From positions 124,001 through 188,000 of the forward strand of contig JARSSM010000020.1 in NCBI GenBank assembly GCA_029624735.1: 64,000 bases of DNA, in the 5' to 3' direction. Position 1 is the stretch's first letter; every line of letters begins with the position of its first letter. Shown here piece after piece: positions 8,461-15,790 of this stretch. Source of the stretch: Defluviicoccus sp. GTDB taxonomy: Bacteria; Pseudomonadota; Alphaproteobacteria; Rhodospirillales; Defluviicoccaceae. Below the pieces are notes generated by a model that saw nothing but the letters and a program-made list of their open reading frames with translations, did not search any database and had not been told where the DNA came from. The position numbers and the translations under genes are program-made.

Positions 8461-9051
8461 TCATCGGTTGAGCCCCTGCATGCCGAGCGCTGCGAGGAGG
8501 TTCTTTTCCGCTTCTGAGCGAATGCGTGCGTCGCGCGCGGCGGGTGCGGCTGGCTTGCTCACGCGGGCTTTCCGGCTGCTGGCTGTTCCGCCCTCGGCCG
8601 TCTGCGGGCGGACCCGCGTGCCTTCAGCCGCGGCAGCCGCCAGCAAGGCGGCAGCAGTGTTCATCGCTGCAGCAGGCGAGGGGGGCGCAGCAGCATTCGC
8701 CGCTGCTGGCCGCGCACCTGCGAGCGGCGCGGGTCCTGCAGAGGCACGTCCGCGTACACCGGCTTCGAGCCGGTCGGCCGTGGCGTCGCCGCGCTCGATA
8801 AGATAGCGCAGGTCGTCGGTCAGCGAATTTGCCTTCGCAAGCTGCTCTTGCAGGTTCTCGGATGAGATCTTGAGCGTGCTGATCCCTTCCTCGGCCCGCC
8901 CGGTTGCGTCACGAAAGGTGTTTGCCAGCAGCTCCAGCTGCTGCCGATGCTGGCGCATTTCGGACAAGCGCCGGTTCAGTACCGCGGCCATTCCGATGGT
9001 GCCGCTCATCAGCAGTGCGAGAACAACATCGAGGGCAAGCGTCCATGTCAT
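8461..9051 (-). CDS. DUF6468 domain protein of the flagellar operon
   Basis: A 196-residue protein with an N-terminal membrane helix (residues 4-22). A coiled-coil-forming segment follows (about 25-90), and then a low-complexity Ala-rich tail. Proteins of this kind are found between fliM and motE in alphaproteobacterial flagellar operons; the role is unknown. The frame is open further upstream, but the ATG at 9051 overlaps the fliM stop as ATGA, which fits the neighbouring gene junctions and puts the membrane helix at the N-terminus. Confidence 0.75.
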   Translation of the reverse strand: MTWTLALDVVLALLMSGTIGMAAVLNRRLSEMRQHRQQLELLANTFRDATGRAEEGISTLKISSENLQEQLAKANSLTDDLRYLIERGDATADRLEAGVRGRASAGPAPLAGARPAAANAAAPPSPAAAMNTAAALLAAAAAEGTRVRPQTAEGGTASSRKARVSKPAAPAARDARIRSEAEKNLLAALGMQGLNR

Positions 9052-10190
9052 GGGCTGCGTCTCCGGCTCTTGCGCTCGACTGGGGCCTCGATCTGGGCAG
9101 CCAGCCGGCTGCCCTGGCGCCCCATCTGCGCGATGTACATCGGCACCCCGCCGCAGCGCAGATCGATCAGGCTGTCGGGGCTGGCATCGAACATAATCCG
9201 GTTGCCGACCTTGAGCTCGAAGACGTCCTTGAGCGTCAGCACCGTCTCGTCGAGGACGGCCATGAGTTCGACCTGCGTATTCCACAGCTCGGTCGCCAGG
9301 TGGGTTTCCCAGATCGAGTCGCGGCCGAACTTCTCGCCCATGAACATCTGCAGCAGGAGTTCGCGCACGGGCTCAAGCGTCGCGTAGGGAATGCACAGAT
9401 CGAAATGCCCGCCGCGGTCTTCCATGTCGATGCGCAAGCGGGCGAGGATGGCTGCGTTCGACGGCCGTGAGATGGTTGCAAAACGCGGATTGGTCTCCAG
9501 CCGGTCGAAGCGGAACGTCACCGGGCTCAAGGGCTCGAATGCGGCGCCCAGGTCGGTGAGGATGACATGAACCATCCGTTCCACCAGGCTGCGCTCGATC
9601 GTGGTGTAGGGACGGCCTTCGATGCGCATCGCCGCCGTTCCGCGCCGGCCGCCGAGGAGAACGTCAACAACCGAATAGATCAGGGCGGAATCGACGGTGA
9701 TAAGGATGTAGTTGTCCCATTGCTCGGCGCGGATCACGCTCAGCATTGCCGGCAGCGGCACGCCGTTGAGGTAATCGCCGAAGCGGACCGACGCGATGCT
9801 GTCGAGCGAGACCTCAACATTGTCGGAGGTGAAATTGCGCATGCTGGTCGACATCAGCCGCACGAGACGGTCGAAAACGACCTCCAGCATCGGGAGCCGC
9901 TCGTAAGAGACGAGCGCACTATTGATGATCGCCTGGATGCCGGACTGCCCGAACGCGCCGCCCTCGTGCTCCTCCTCGAAGCCGAGCAGGCTGTCGATCT
10001 CGTTCTGGCTGAGAACGCGTGTGGGCGGCGGGCTCGCGGGCGCCGCTGGCATCATTTCATCTGCGCCGACGCCGCTGTCGAGTTCCGCAGTCATCGCCTC
10101 CCAGGCCGCGGCAAGATCTTCTTGATCGTCACTCGCGGGAGTGCCGCCGCCATCGGGGCTATTGGGGTCGGACTGGCTCGGGGGCACCAC
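9048..10190 (-). CDS. fliM: Flagellar motor switch protein FliM
   Basis: A 380-residue C-ring protein. The CheY-P-binding motif LSQNEIDSLL lies at about residues 58-67, later than the usual N-terminus because an acidic, Ser/Pro-rich extension of about 55 residues precedes it. The middle CheC-like domain and C-terminal SpoA domain follow (IRAEQWDNYILITVDSALIY is in the middle domain). It starts at GTG (10190) with GAGGTC upstream. It is the second gene of the operon, 25 bp after fliL. FliN and FliG are not in the window. Confidence 0.93.
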   Translation of the reverse strand: MVPPSQSDPNSPDGGGTPASDDQEDLAAAWEAMTAELDSGVGADEMMPAAPASPPPTRVLSQNEIDSLLGFEEEHEGGAFGQSGIQAIINSALVSYERLPMLEVVFDRLVRLMSTSMRNFTSDNVEVSLDSIASVRFGDYLNGVPLPAMLSVIRAEQWDNYILITVDSALIYSVVDVLLGGRRGTAAMRIEGRPYTTIERSLVERMVHVILTDLGAAFEPLSPVTFRFDRLETNPRFATISRPSNAAILARLRIDMEDRGGHFDLCIPYATLEPVRELLLQMFMGEKFGRDSIWETHLATELWNTQVELMAVLDETVLTLKDVFELKVGNRIMFDASPDSLIDLRCGGVPMYIAQMGRQGSRLAAQIEAPVERKSRRRSP

Positions 10191-10215
10191 GGAATGACCT
10201 CGCTGTCTTGTGCGG

Positions 10216-10743
10216 CTACTGCATCAGGAGCTCGGAGAAGAGCACGTCGGTGATCGGATTGGGTGCCACGGCCGCCTGGATCCGCCGCAACAGCTCCTCG
10301 CGCAGGCGCACGCTGCCCGCCGATCCGTGCAGTTCCTCCGGCCGCAGCTCGCGCAAGTAAGTCTGGCAATAGTCGACGATCCGCGGCATCGCTTCTTGGA
10401 TCCGCGCAGCCGTCGTCTCGGCCGGAAGCTCGAGGGTCACCCGCAGTTTGAGAAAGATCGGCCGCGATCGGCCGGTGTTCAGGCTCACCATCAGATCGGG
10501 AAGCGAAAAGTAACTGGTGACCGCTGCTGCCGCTTGCCCGTGACCGTCCGCAGACTCTTCTTCTCCACCTCCAAGGAGGGGATCGAGCAGACCAGCGAAG
10601 TAGGCTCCGGCGCCACCGGCGATCAAGCCGACCACGACGGCAACGAGCGCGATGAGCGGCAGACGCGACTTGGCGCGTTTGACCGGCGGACTGTTCGCGC
10701 CTTCCTCTGCGTCGGCGGGATCGGGCTGCTTGTTGTCGGCCAT
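10216..10743 (-). CDS. fliL: Flagellar basal body-associated protein FliL
   Basis: A 175-residue single-pass inner-membrane protein. It has a cytoplasmic tail, a membrane helix at about residues 28-50, and a periplasmic FliL domain with YFSLPDLMVSLNT and a C-terminal ITDVLFSELLMQ. FliL surrounds and supports the stator units. It is the first gene of the operon that continues through fliM to 3917. The ATG at 10743 gives the usual family length. A possible sigma-54 promoter lies about 95 bp upstream. Confidence 0.92.
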   Translation of the reverse strand: MADNKQPDPADAEEGANSPPVKRAKSRLPLIALVAVVVGLIAGGAGAYFAGLLDPLLGGGEEESADGHGQAAAAVTSYFSLPDLMVSLNTGRSRPIFLKLRVTLELPAETTAARIQEAMPRIVDYCQTYLRELRPEELHGSAGSVRLREELLRRIQAAVAPNPITDVLFSELLMQ

Positions 10744-10836
10744 CTGCGCGTCATCGCACTCTGGGGCTGCATGGGGCTGATGGGCAAACACACTCCGCCC
10801 GACCCCAACTGTACGGGCCAGCCGTTAACAAGCCGT

Positions 10837-10852
10837 TGCAGGGGCAACGCCA
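10837..10852 (-). promoter_or_regulatory. Possible sigma-54 promoter for the fliL operon
   Basis: On the minus strand the bases read TGGCGTTGCCCCTGCA, with the GG and GC pairs exactly 12 apart, as sigma-54 (RpoN) requires. The -24 core TGGC and -12 core TGCA match, but the middle bases deviate from TGGCACG-N4-TTGCW. The site also overlaps a small inverted repeat (GTTGC/GCAAC), so the match could be chance. It faces fliL, about 95 bp upstream. Confidence 0.4.
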
Positions 10853-10958
10853 CCGCCTGCCCGGCAAGAATTGCCGCGTGCGCCTGACGGGCTCGGCAGA
10901 AACAAGGCCCCGCTTCGGGACCATGGATCCAACACGTTGATCTTGCATGTTTTTCTGC

Positions 10959-10975
10959 TTGGCCCGCGGATTGCA
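10959..10975 (+). promoter_or_regulatory. Sigma-54 promoter for flgF
   Basis: The sequence TGGCCCG-CGGA-TTGCA has the GG (10961-10962) and GC (10973-10974) elements 12 apart and matches the RpoN consensus at nearly every fixed position. It would start transcription near 10986, about 25 bases before the flgF ATG. Rod and hook genes of alphaproteobacteria such as Caulobacter are sigma-54 dependent (established), which supports the call. Confidence 0.75.
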
Positions 10976-11010
10976 CTCGAGGGACCGGAGACCTAGGCAT
11001 AAGGCCCCTC

Positions 11011-11739
11011 ATGGAAAACGGCATCCTTGTCGGACTCTCGGCGCAGACGGCGCTGCGGCGCCAGCTCGAAGTCGTCGCCAACAACCTCGCGAACATGAAC
11101 ACAACAGGGTTCAAGCGCGAGAAGATGCTGTTCACGCCGTTCCTGCCGGCCCAGACGTCGCTGGCCGCCATGAAGGGCGGCCGGCCGGTGTTCGTCGAGG
11201 ACAAGGCGACGGTGTATGACGTGAGCCCCGGCCGCGTCGAAACGACGGAAGCCCCACTCGATCTGGCCATTCGCAGCGACGGCTACTTTGTCGTCGAGAC
11301 ACCGCAAGGCATCCGCTACACGCGCGATGGGCAGTTTCACGTCAACGATCAGGGCCAGCTGGTTACCGCCGCTGGCGATGCCGTATTGGGCAGTGGCGAC
11401 GCGCCGATCACCCTCGATCCTACAAGCACGCAGATCGCGGTTGCCGCGGACGGCACGATCTCTTCCGAGAGCGGTGATGTTGGCCGTTTGCACATCGTGC
11501 GCTTTTCCGACGCGGGGAGCCTCCGCGGTGCCGGCAGCGGGCTGTGGAGCAGTGAGGCGGCGCCGCTCGACGCCGAGCGCCCGGACGTCGTCCAGGGCAT
11601 GCTCGAACGTTCCAACGTCGAGCCGATCCTCGAACTTGAGCAGATGATCCAGGTCCAGCGCGCCTACGAACAGGCCAAGCAACTGGTCGAGCGCGAGGAC
11701 GAGCGGATCAAGAAGATGGTGCAGGCCTATGCGGCGTAA
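11011..11739 (+). CDS. flgF: Flagellar basal-body rod protein FlgF
   Basis: A 242-residue proximal rod protein. The N-terminal rod signature has NNLANMNTTGFKRE at about residues 28-41, and the C-terminus has the conserved helix LEQMIQVQRAYEQA. It is shorter than FlgG and lies just before it, the usual order. It is the first gene of the flgFGAH operon, behind a sigma-54 promoter. Confidence 0.92.
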   Translation: MENGILVGLSAQTALRRQLEVVANNLANMNTTGFKREKMLFTPFLPAQTSLAAMKGGRPVFVEDKATVYDVSPGRVETTEAPLDLAIRSDGYFVVETPQGIRYTRDGQFHVNDQGQLVTAAGDAVLGSGDAPITLDPTSTQIAVAADGTISSESGDVGRLHIVRFSDAGSLRGAGSGLWSSEAAPLDAERPDVVQGMLERSNVEPILELEQMIQVQRAYEQAKQLVEREDERIKKMVQAYAA

Positions 11740-11778
11740 TCAAAGCCTGTCGCCGCGGCAGGAGAGGACATTCATGCG

Positions 11779-12564
11779 ATGAGAGCGCTCAACATCGCCG
11801 CGACGGGAATGCTCGCCCAGCAGCAGAACGTCGAGGTGGTCTCCAACAACCTCGCCAACATGAACACGACCGCGTTCCAGCGGCGCCGGACCGAGTTTCA
11901 GGACCTCCTCTACGATAACCTGCGCCGGGTCGGATCGACCTCGGCCGAAGCGGGCACCGTCGTTCCCTCCGGCGTGCAGATCGGCTTGGGCGCCCGCCTG
12001 GCCGCCGTCTATCGCATTGCCAGCCAGGGCAATTTGTCCTCGACCGACAATCCGTTCGACCTTGCGATCCAGGGCAAGGGCTTGTTCCCCGTCGATCTGC
12101 CGGACGGCACACGGGCGTACACGCGCGACGGTACGTTTCAGCTCAATGCCGATGGTCAGGTCGTTACCCACGATGGCTATCCCGTCGGTCCAGGCCTCAC
12201 CATTCCCGCCGATGCGGTCGACGTGGTGATCAACCAGAGCGGTGAAGTGCTGGTCAAGCAGCAGGGACAGGTGAACCTGCAGAACGTTGGCCAGTTCCGG
12301 ATCGTGAGTTTCCCCAACGAGGCGGGATTGGAGGCGATCGGCGCCAATCTGCTCCTGGAAACGCCGGCCTCGGGCGCACCCGCCGAGGGGGCGCCGCAGG
12401 ACCAGGGCTACGGCGGCATCCTGCAAGGCTTCCTCGAAACATCAAACGTTAACCCGGTCGAGGAGATAACCAATCTGATTTCCGCGCAGCGGGCATACGA
12501 GATGAACTCGAAAGTGATCCAGACCGCCGATGACATGATGGGCACGCTCAGCAACCTGCGATGA
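11779..12564 (+). CDS. flgG: Flagellar basal-body distal rod protein FlgG
   Basis: A 261-residue distal rod protein, the usual length. It has N-terminal NNLANMNTTAFQRRR, the FlgG-type segment following it (FQDLLYDNLR), and C-terminal LISAQRAYEMNSKVIQ. A GGAGAGGA Shine-Dalgarno precedes it. The stop overlaps the flgA start as ATGA. Confidence 0.95.
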   Translation: MRALNIAATGMLAQQQNVEVVSNNLANMNTTAFQRRRTEFQDLLYDNLRRVGSTSAEAGTVVPSGVQIGLGARLAAVYRIASQGNLSSTDNPFDLAIQGKGLFPVDLPDGTRAYTRDGTFQLNADGQVVTHDGYPVGPGLTIPADAVDVVINQSGEVLVKQQGQVNLQNVGQFRIVSFPNEAGLEAIGANLLLETPASGAPAEGAPQDQGYGGILQGFLETSNVNPVEEITNLISAQRAYEMNSKVIQTADDMMGTLSNLR

Positions 12565-13541
12565 ACGCCCTCTCCCTCAAGCTCTGTGCAGCCGTTCTGG
12601 TGGCGCTGCTCGCGGTGCCGGCGCTGGCGGCGCCCGCTGCGCAGCCGCCGGCGGCGCCGGTGCTGTTGAACGCCAATCCAGTCGTCACGGGGCCGGTGCT
12701 GCGCCTGGGCGATCTCTTCGCCAATGCCGGCACCGCCGCCGCGGTTGTCATCGGCAAGACGCCTGCGGTCGGTCAGCCGCTCGTGCTCGACGTTCAGGCG
12801 CTTTACCGCTTGGCCCGGACCTATGGGCTCGCATGGCGGCCACACACGGCAACAGAGCGCGCGGTCGTGGAACGGGAGAGCCGCGTCGTCGACAGCAGCG
12901 CCCTCGCCCAGCTTGCAGGTGCGGCGCTTGCAGACAAGGGGATCAGCGGCGACGACCTTTCCGTCGAGCTGACGACGCCGGCCCAGGGCGTGCGCGTCCC
13001 GAGCGAGGCCACGGCAAGCATCGAACAGCTCAGCTACCATCCCGACAGCCGGCAGTTCACCGGCATTGTCGAGGCGGTCATCGATGGCGCTCCCGCCCAG
13101 CGTACAGCGATCGCCGGCCGTGTGTTCCGCACCGTGGCGATGCCGGTGATGGTCCGCCGCCTGCAGGGTGGCCAGGTGATCGCCGCCGATGACATCGACT
13201 GGATTGCCGTCCGCGACAGCCGGGTGCCGGTGAATGCCATGCTTGACGCCGGCGCATTGGTCGGGCTCACGCCGAAACGCATGCTCCGGCCCGGCCAGCC
13301 GATTCTCGCTTCAGACGTGCAGCAGCCGCTGCTTGTTGCCAAAGGCTCGCTGGTGATGATGGTGGTCGAGACGGCGCTGATGCAGCTCACGGCACGCGGC
13401 CGTGCGCTTGCCGACGGTGCCCAAGGCGATGTGATCCGGGTCGCCAATCTGCAATCGCAATCGGTCGTGGGCGGCGTCGTGACAGGCCCGGGCGTCGTTC
13501 TCGTCGCCGGTCCGGGCGGACACCAGGCAGGCGGGCAGTAG
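12561..13541 (+). CDS. flgA: Flagellar P-ring assembly chaperone FlgA
   Basis: A 326-residue periplasmic chaperone for the P-ring protein FlgI. A signal peptide ends near ALAAP. The SAF domain is in the C-terminal half (about residues 195-255, including RLQGGQVIAADDIDW and MLRPGQPI), followed by the ChapFlgA beta domain. It is longer than enterobacterial FlgA, as is common in alphaproteobacteria. The gene overlaps flgG by 4 bp and precedes flgH by 3 bp. The flgI gene, its client, is not in this window. Confidence 0.92.
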   Translation: MNALSLKLCAAVLVALLAVPALAAPAAQPPAAPVLLNANPVVTGPVLRLGDLFANAGTAAAVVIGKTPAVGQPLVLDVQALYRLARTYGLAWRPHTATERAVVERESRVVDSSALAQLAGAALADKGISGDDLSVELTTPAQGVRVPSEATASIEQLSYHPDSRQFTGIVEAVIDGAPAQRTAIAGRVFRTVAMPVMVRRLQGGQVIAADDIDWIAVRDSRVPVNAMLDAGALVGLTPKRMLRPGQPILASDVQQPLLVAKGSLVMMVVETALMQLTARGRALADGAQGDVIRVANLQSQSVVGGVVTGPGVVLVAGPGGHQAGGQ

Positions 13542-13544
13542 GCA

Positions 13545-14309
13545 ATGGCGGCGCCCGGTATGTCCACCCTTCGCTTCGCGCTCGCACTCGGACTGGCTGC
13601 GGCTGCGGCCGGCTGTACCACCGTCGAGAGGATCAAGAACCTCGGCGAAGGAGGACCGCAGCTAAGCGAGATCACCAATCCGCAGACAGCTCCGAACTAC
13701 CAGCCGGTCAGCCTGCCGATGCCACGCGCGCAGGTTCCGGAAGACAACCCCAACTCGCTGTGGCGTGCCGGAGCGCGGGCCTTCTTCAAGGACATCCGTG
13801 CGAAAGAGGTCGGGGACACGGTGACGGTCCGCCTGCGGCTCGACGACAGTGCGAAGTTCAAGAACCGAACCCAGCGCAAACGCGACGACGGCGAAAAGAT
13901 GGAGTTGAACGCCGCCCTTGGCTATGAGAGCCGGCTCGGCAAGATCTTTCCGCGCGCGGTCAACAAGGGCGGTGCGCTTTTGGATTTCGGCACCGATCAC
14001 GGCACCGATGGCGACGGCGCGATCGACCGCAGCGAGGTGCTCGAGCTGACGGTCGCGGCGATGGTGACGCAGGTGCTGCCCAACGGCACCCTCGTCATCA
14101 TGGGCCGGCAGGAGATCCGGGTGAACTTCGAGATGCGCGAAATGCTGATTACCGGCGTCGTCCGGCAGCAGGACATCGAGGCCGACAACTCTGTCACCCA
14201 CGAAAAGATCGCCGAAATGCGCGTTGCCTACGGCGGCCGCGGCATGCTGAGCGATCTGCAGCAGCCGCGCTGGGGCACGCAGCTGTGGGATATCATCTGG
14301 CCGTTCTAG
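13545..14309 (+). CDS. flgH: Flagellar L-ring lipoprotein FlgH
   Basis: A 254-residue outer-membrane lipoprotein forming the L-ring. The signal peptide has a lipobox ending AAAGC near residue 24. Family features include NSLWRAGARAFFKDIRA and a C-terminus near LWDIIWPF. A second ATG at 13560 is possible. The TAG stop codon is formed by the first bases of the CTAG-ended repeat element that begins at 14306. Confidence 0.93.
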   Translation: MAAPGMSTLRFALALGLAAAAAGCTTVERIKNLGEGGPQLSEITNPQTAPNYQPVSLPMPRAQVPEDNPNSLWRAGARAFFKDIRAKEVGDTVTVRLRLDDSAKFKNRTQRKRDDGEKMELNAALGYESRLGKIFPRAVNKGGALLDFGTDHGTDGDGAIDRSEVLELTVAAMVTQVLPNGTLVIMGRQEIRVNFEMREMLITGVVRQQDIEADNSVTHEKIAEMRVAYGGRGMLSDLQQPRWGTQLWDIIWPF

Positions 14310-14429
14310 TGGTTCGATGCCAACGGATGAATCCCATCCATTGGCTGACTCGAACCACCAGATCAATGGGTTAGTGGATCGACCGATCTGACGTTTGGGA
14401 TGCAAGCGTCAGATCGGTCGATCCACTAG
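14306..14429 (+). repeat. CTAG-ended double-hairpin repeat, copy 1 (MITE-like)
   Basis: A 124-bp element beginning CTAGTGGTTCGA and ending TCGATCCACTAG. It folds as two hairpins. The first has GTGGTTCGA paired with TCGAACCAC. The second has TAGTGGATCGACCGATCTGACG paired with its complement, around a loop containing TTTGGGATGC. A diverged copy lies at 50182-50299. The outer CTAG supplies the flgH stop codon. Between convergent flgH and dksA it may also end transcription from both sides. Confidence 0.8.
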
Positions 14430-14472
14430 GCGGAAGCGGGCGGCCGGGGCGGCTCACTACCGGGGCAGCTTG

Positions 14473-14889
14473 CTAATCGTCGCGGTGGGTCTTTTCCAGG
14501 CGCTCGTGGCGCTCCTGGGCTTCGACGCTCAACGTTGCGATCGGCCGCGCCTCGAGCCGGGAGATGCTGATCGGCTCGCGTGTCTCTTCGCAAAAGCCGT
14601 AGGTCCCATCCTCGATGCGCTGTAAGGCCTCGTCGATCTTGGCGATCAGCTTGCGCGCGCGATCGCGGGTGCGCAGCTCGAGCGCACGGGCCGTTTCGCT
14701 GGAAGCCCGGTCAGCGGGGTCCGGCTCAAGGGGGGCGCCGTCCTGCAGATCAGCCAGCGTCTCATTCGCTTCCGCCAACAGGTCATCGCGCCACCGCAAC
14801 AACTTCTGGCGGAAGTACTCCAGCATCACCGGCCCCATGAAGGGCTCGTCTTCGGTCGGCCGATAGTCGGACGGGACGCGCACGTTCAT
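14473..14889 (-). CDS. dksA: DksA/TraR family RNA polymerase-binding factor
   Basis: A 138-residue DksA protein, a secondary-channel factor that acts with ppGpp. The N-terminal motif DYRPTEDEPFM is followed by the coiled coil with DPADRAS at its tip. The zinc-finger region keeps only one cysteine (YGFCEETREP ... ARPIATLSVEAQERHE), the degenerate form common in alphaproteobacteria. I chose the ATG at 14889 because homologues begin just before DYRPTEDEP; in-frame ATGs at 14928 and 14976 exist. It lies inside the flagellar block, between flgH and fliX. Confidence 0.88.
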   Translation of the reverse strand: MNVRVPSDYRPTEDEPFMGPVMLEYFRQKLLRWRDDLLAEANETLADLQDGAPLEPDPADRASSETARALELRTRDRARKLIAKIDEALQRIEDGTYGFCEETREPISISRLEARPIATLSVEAQERHERLEKTHRDD

Positions 14890-15075
14890 GCCATAACACG
14901 CCGTAGTTGGAGCCGGCTCTTGCCGCATCGTTGCACGAGTGCGCGCCTTTATATGGGTGCGCGCTTCCGCCCGCAACCATAAAATTGTTCGCGGATCGAC
15001 GCTAACCCATTGTCGTATAGGGGTTTATGGTAGCGGGGGCGGGAGCCACCGCAAGGCCTTTGGCCGGGCCTGGGT

Positions 15076-15522
15076 TCAAGGCGCAGCGTCGAGCTTGGCC
15101 AACTCAACCTCGGCCCGAAGATGGATTTCTTCCAGGACGACCGCCAGATCGGGGTCGGTGGCAAGCGCGATGCGCGACGCGAGCGTCGTCGCAAGCGCAC
15201 GCAGGCGGGCCTCGGGAACCCGGCCGGCCAGGATGTCGTGGCGCAGGTCGTCGAGCTGTTGCAGCACCTCGGCGCCATGCCGGAGCGCTTTGCGGCGCGT
15301 TTCTTGCTGCGGGTCGTTCTCGACCTCCTGCACCGCCAGCAGGCCATCGATGACAGCGATACCGGAGGGCGCCAAGACCTGCCCAGCCTCGCCGAGTGCG
15401 TCGGCCGACAGGTGGTCCGCGAACGGTCTGCCAGCAGCGGACGACACCTTGCCGCGGCGTGCGGTCTCGATCCTTCGACTGGCGCTGACACCGCTGGTTC
15501 GCATCGGACGCATCCTGGTCAT
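15076..15522 (-). CDS. fliX: Class II flagellar assembly regulator FliX
   Basis: A protein of about 148 residues. It has the FliX-type body APSGIAVIDGLLAVQEVE followed by helical segments with RHGAEVLQQLDDLRHDIL. In Caulobacter FliX links completion of early flagellar structures to the sigma-54 activator FlbD (established). The start is uncertain: ATGs at 15522, 15513 and 15504 are close together and none has a strong Shine-Dalgarno. It is transcribed divergently from the hook gene. flgI, often its partner, is absent here. Confidence 0.83.
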   Translation of the reverse strand: MTRMRPMRTSGVSASRRIETARRGKVSSAAGRPFADHLSADALGEAGQVLAPSGIAVIDGLLAVQEVENDPQQETRRKALRHGAEVLQQLDDLRHDILAGRVPEARLRALATTLASRIALATDPDLAVVLEEIHLRAEVELAKLDAAP

Positions 15523-15708
15523 GGGCAAAACGGTTGTTACCCAGTGTCGCCGCTGCCGCCTTAACAGCGCCTTAAGAAACGCTCCGGCGCGTTCAGGCGC
15601 GGCCCAGAGGCAGAAGTGACCCGGCAGAAAGTGCCGCCGCCGAGCGTCTATGACTGGATGGGATCCGGTTTTGCGGCGGCGGCGGCCGGTCCCGGTGGCA
15701 TGGGAGCG

Positions 15709-15724
15709 TGGCATGGCTTTTGCT
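15709..15724 (+). promoter_or_regulatory. Sigma-54 promoter for the hook gene
   Basis: TGGCATG-GCTT-TTGCT is a near-perfect RpoN promoter: GG at 15710-15711 and GC at 15722-15723, 12 apart. It predicts a start site near 15735 and a leader of about 55 bases to the hook gene ATG. Hook genes are sigma-54/FlbD targets in related bacteria. Confidence 0.85.
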
Positions 15725-15790
15725 CCACCGATTGGCAGCGCCGCGGCCGAGGGAGTCTTGCCATCCGGCGTGCGCTTCAGGAGCGACACC

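Noticed and set aside
15621-15640. GGCAC...TGCC sequence resembling a sigma-54 site for fliX
   Set aside because: The GG and GC elements are 10 bases apart rather than 12, which sigma-54 does not tolerate.
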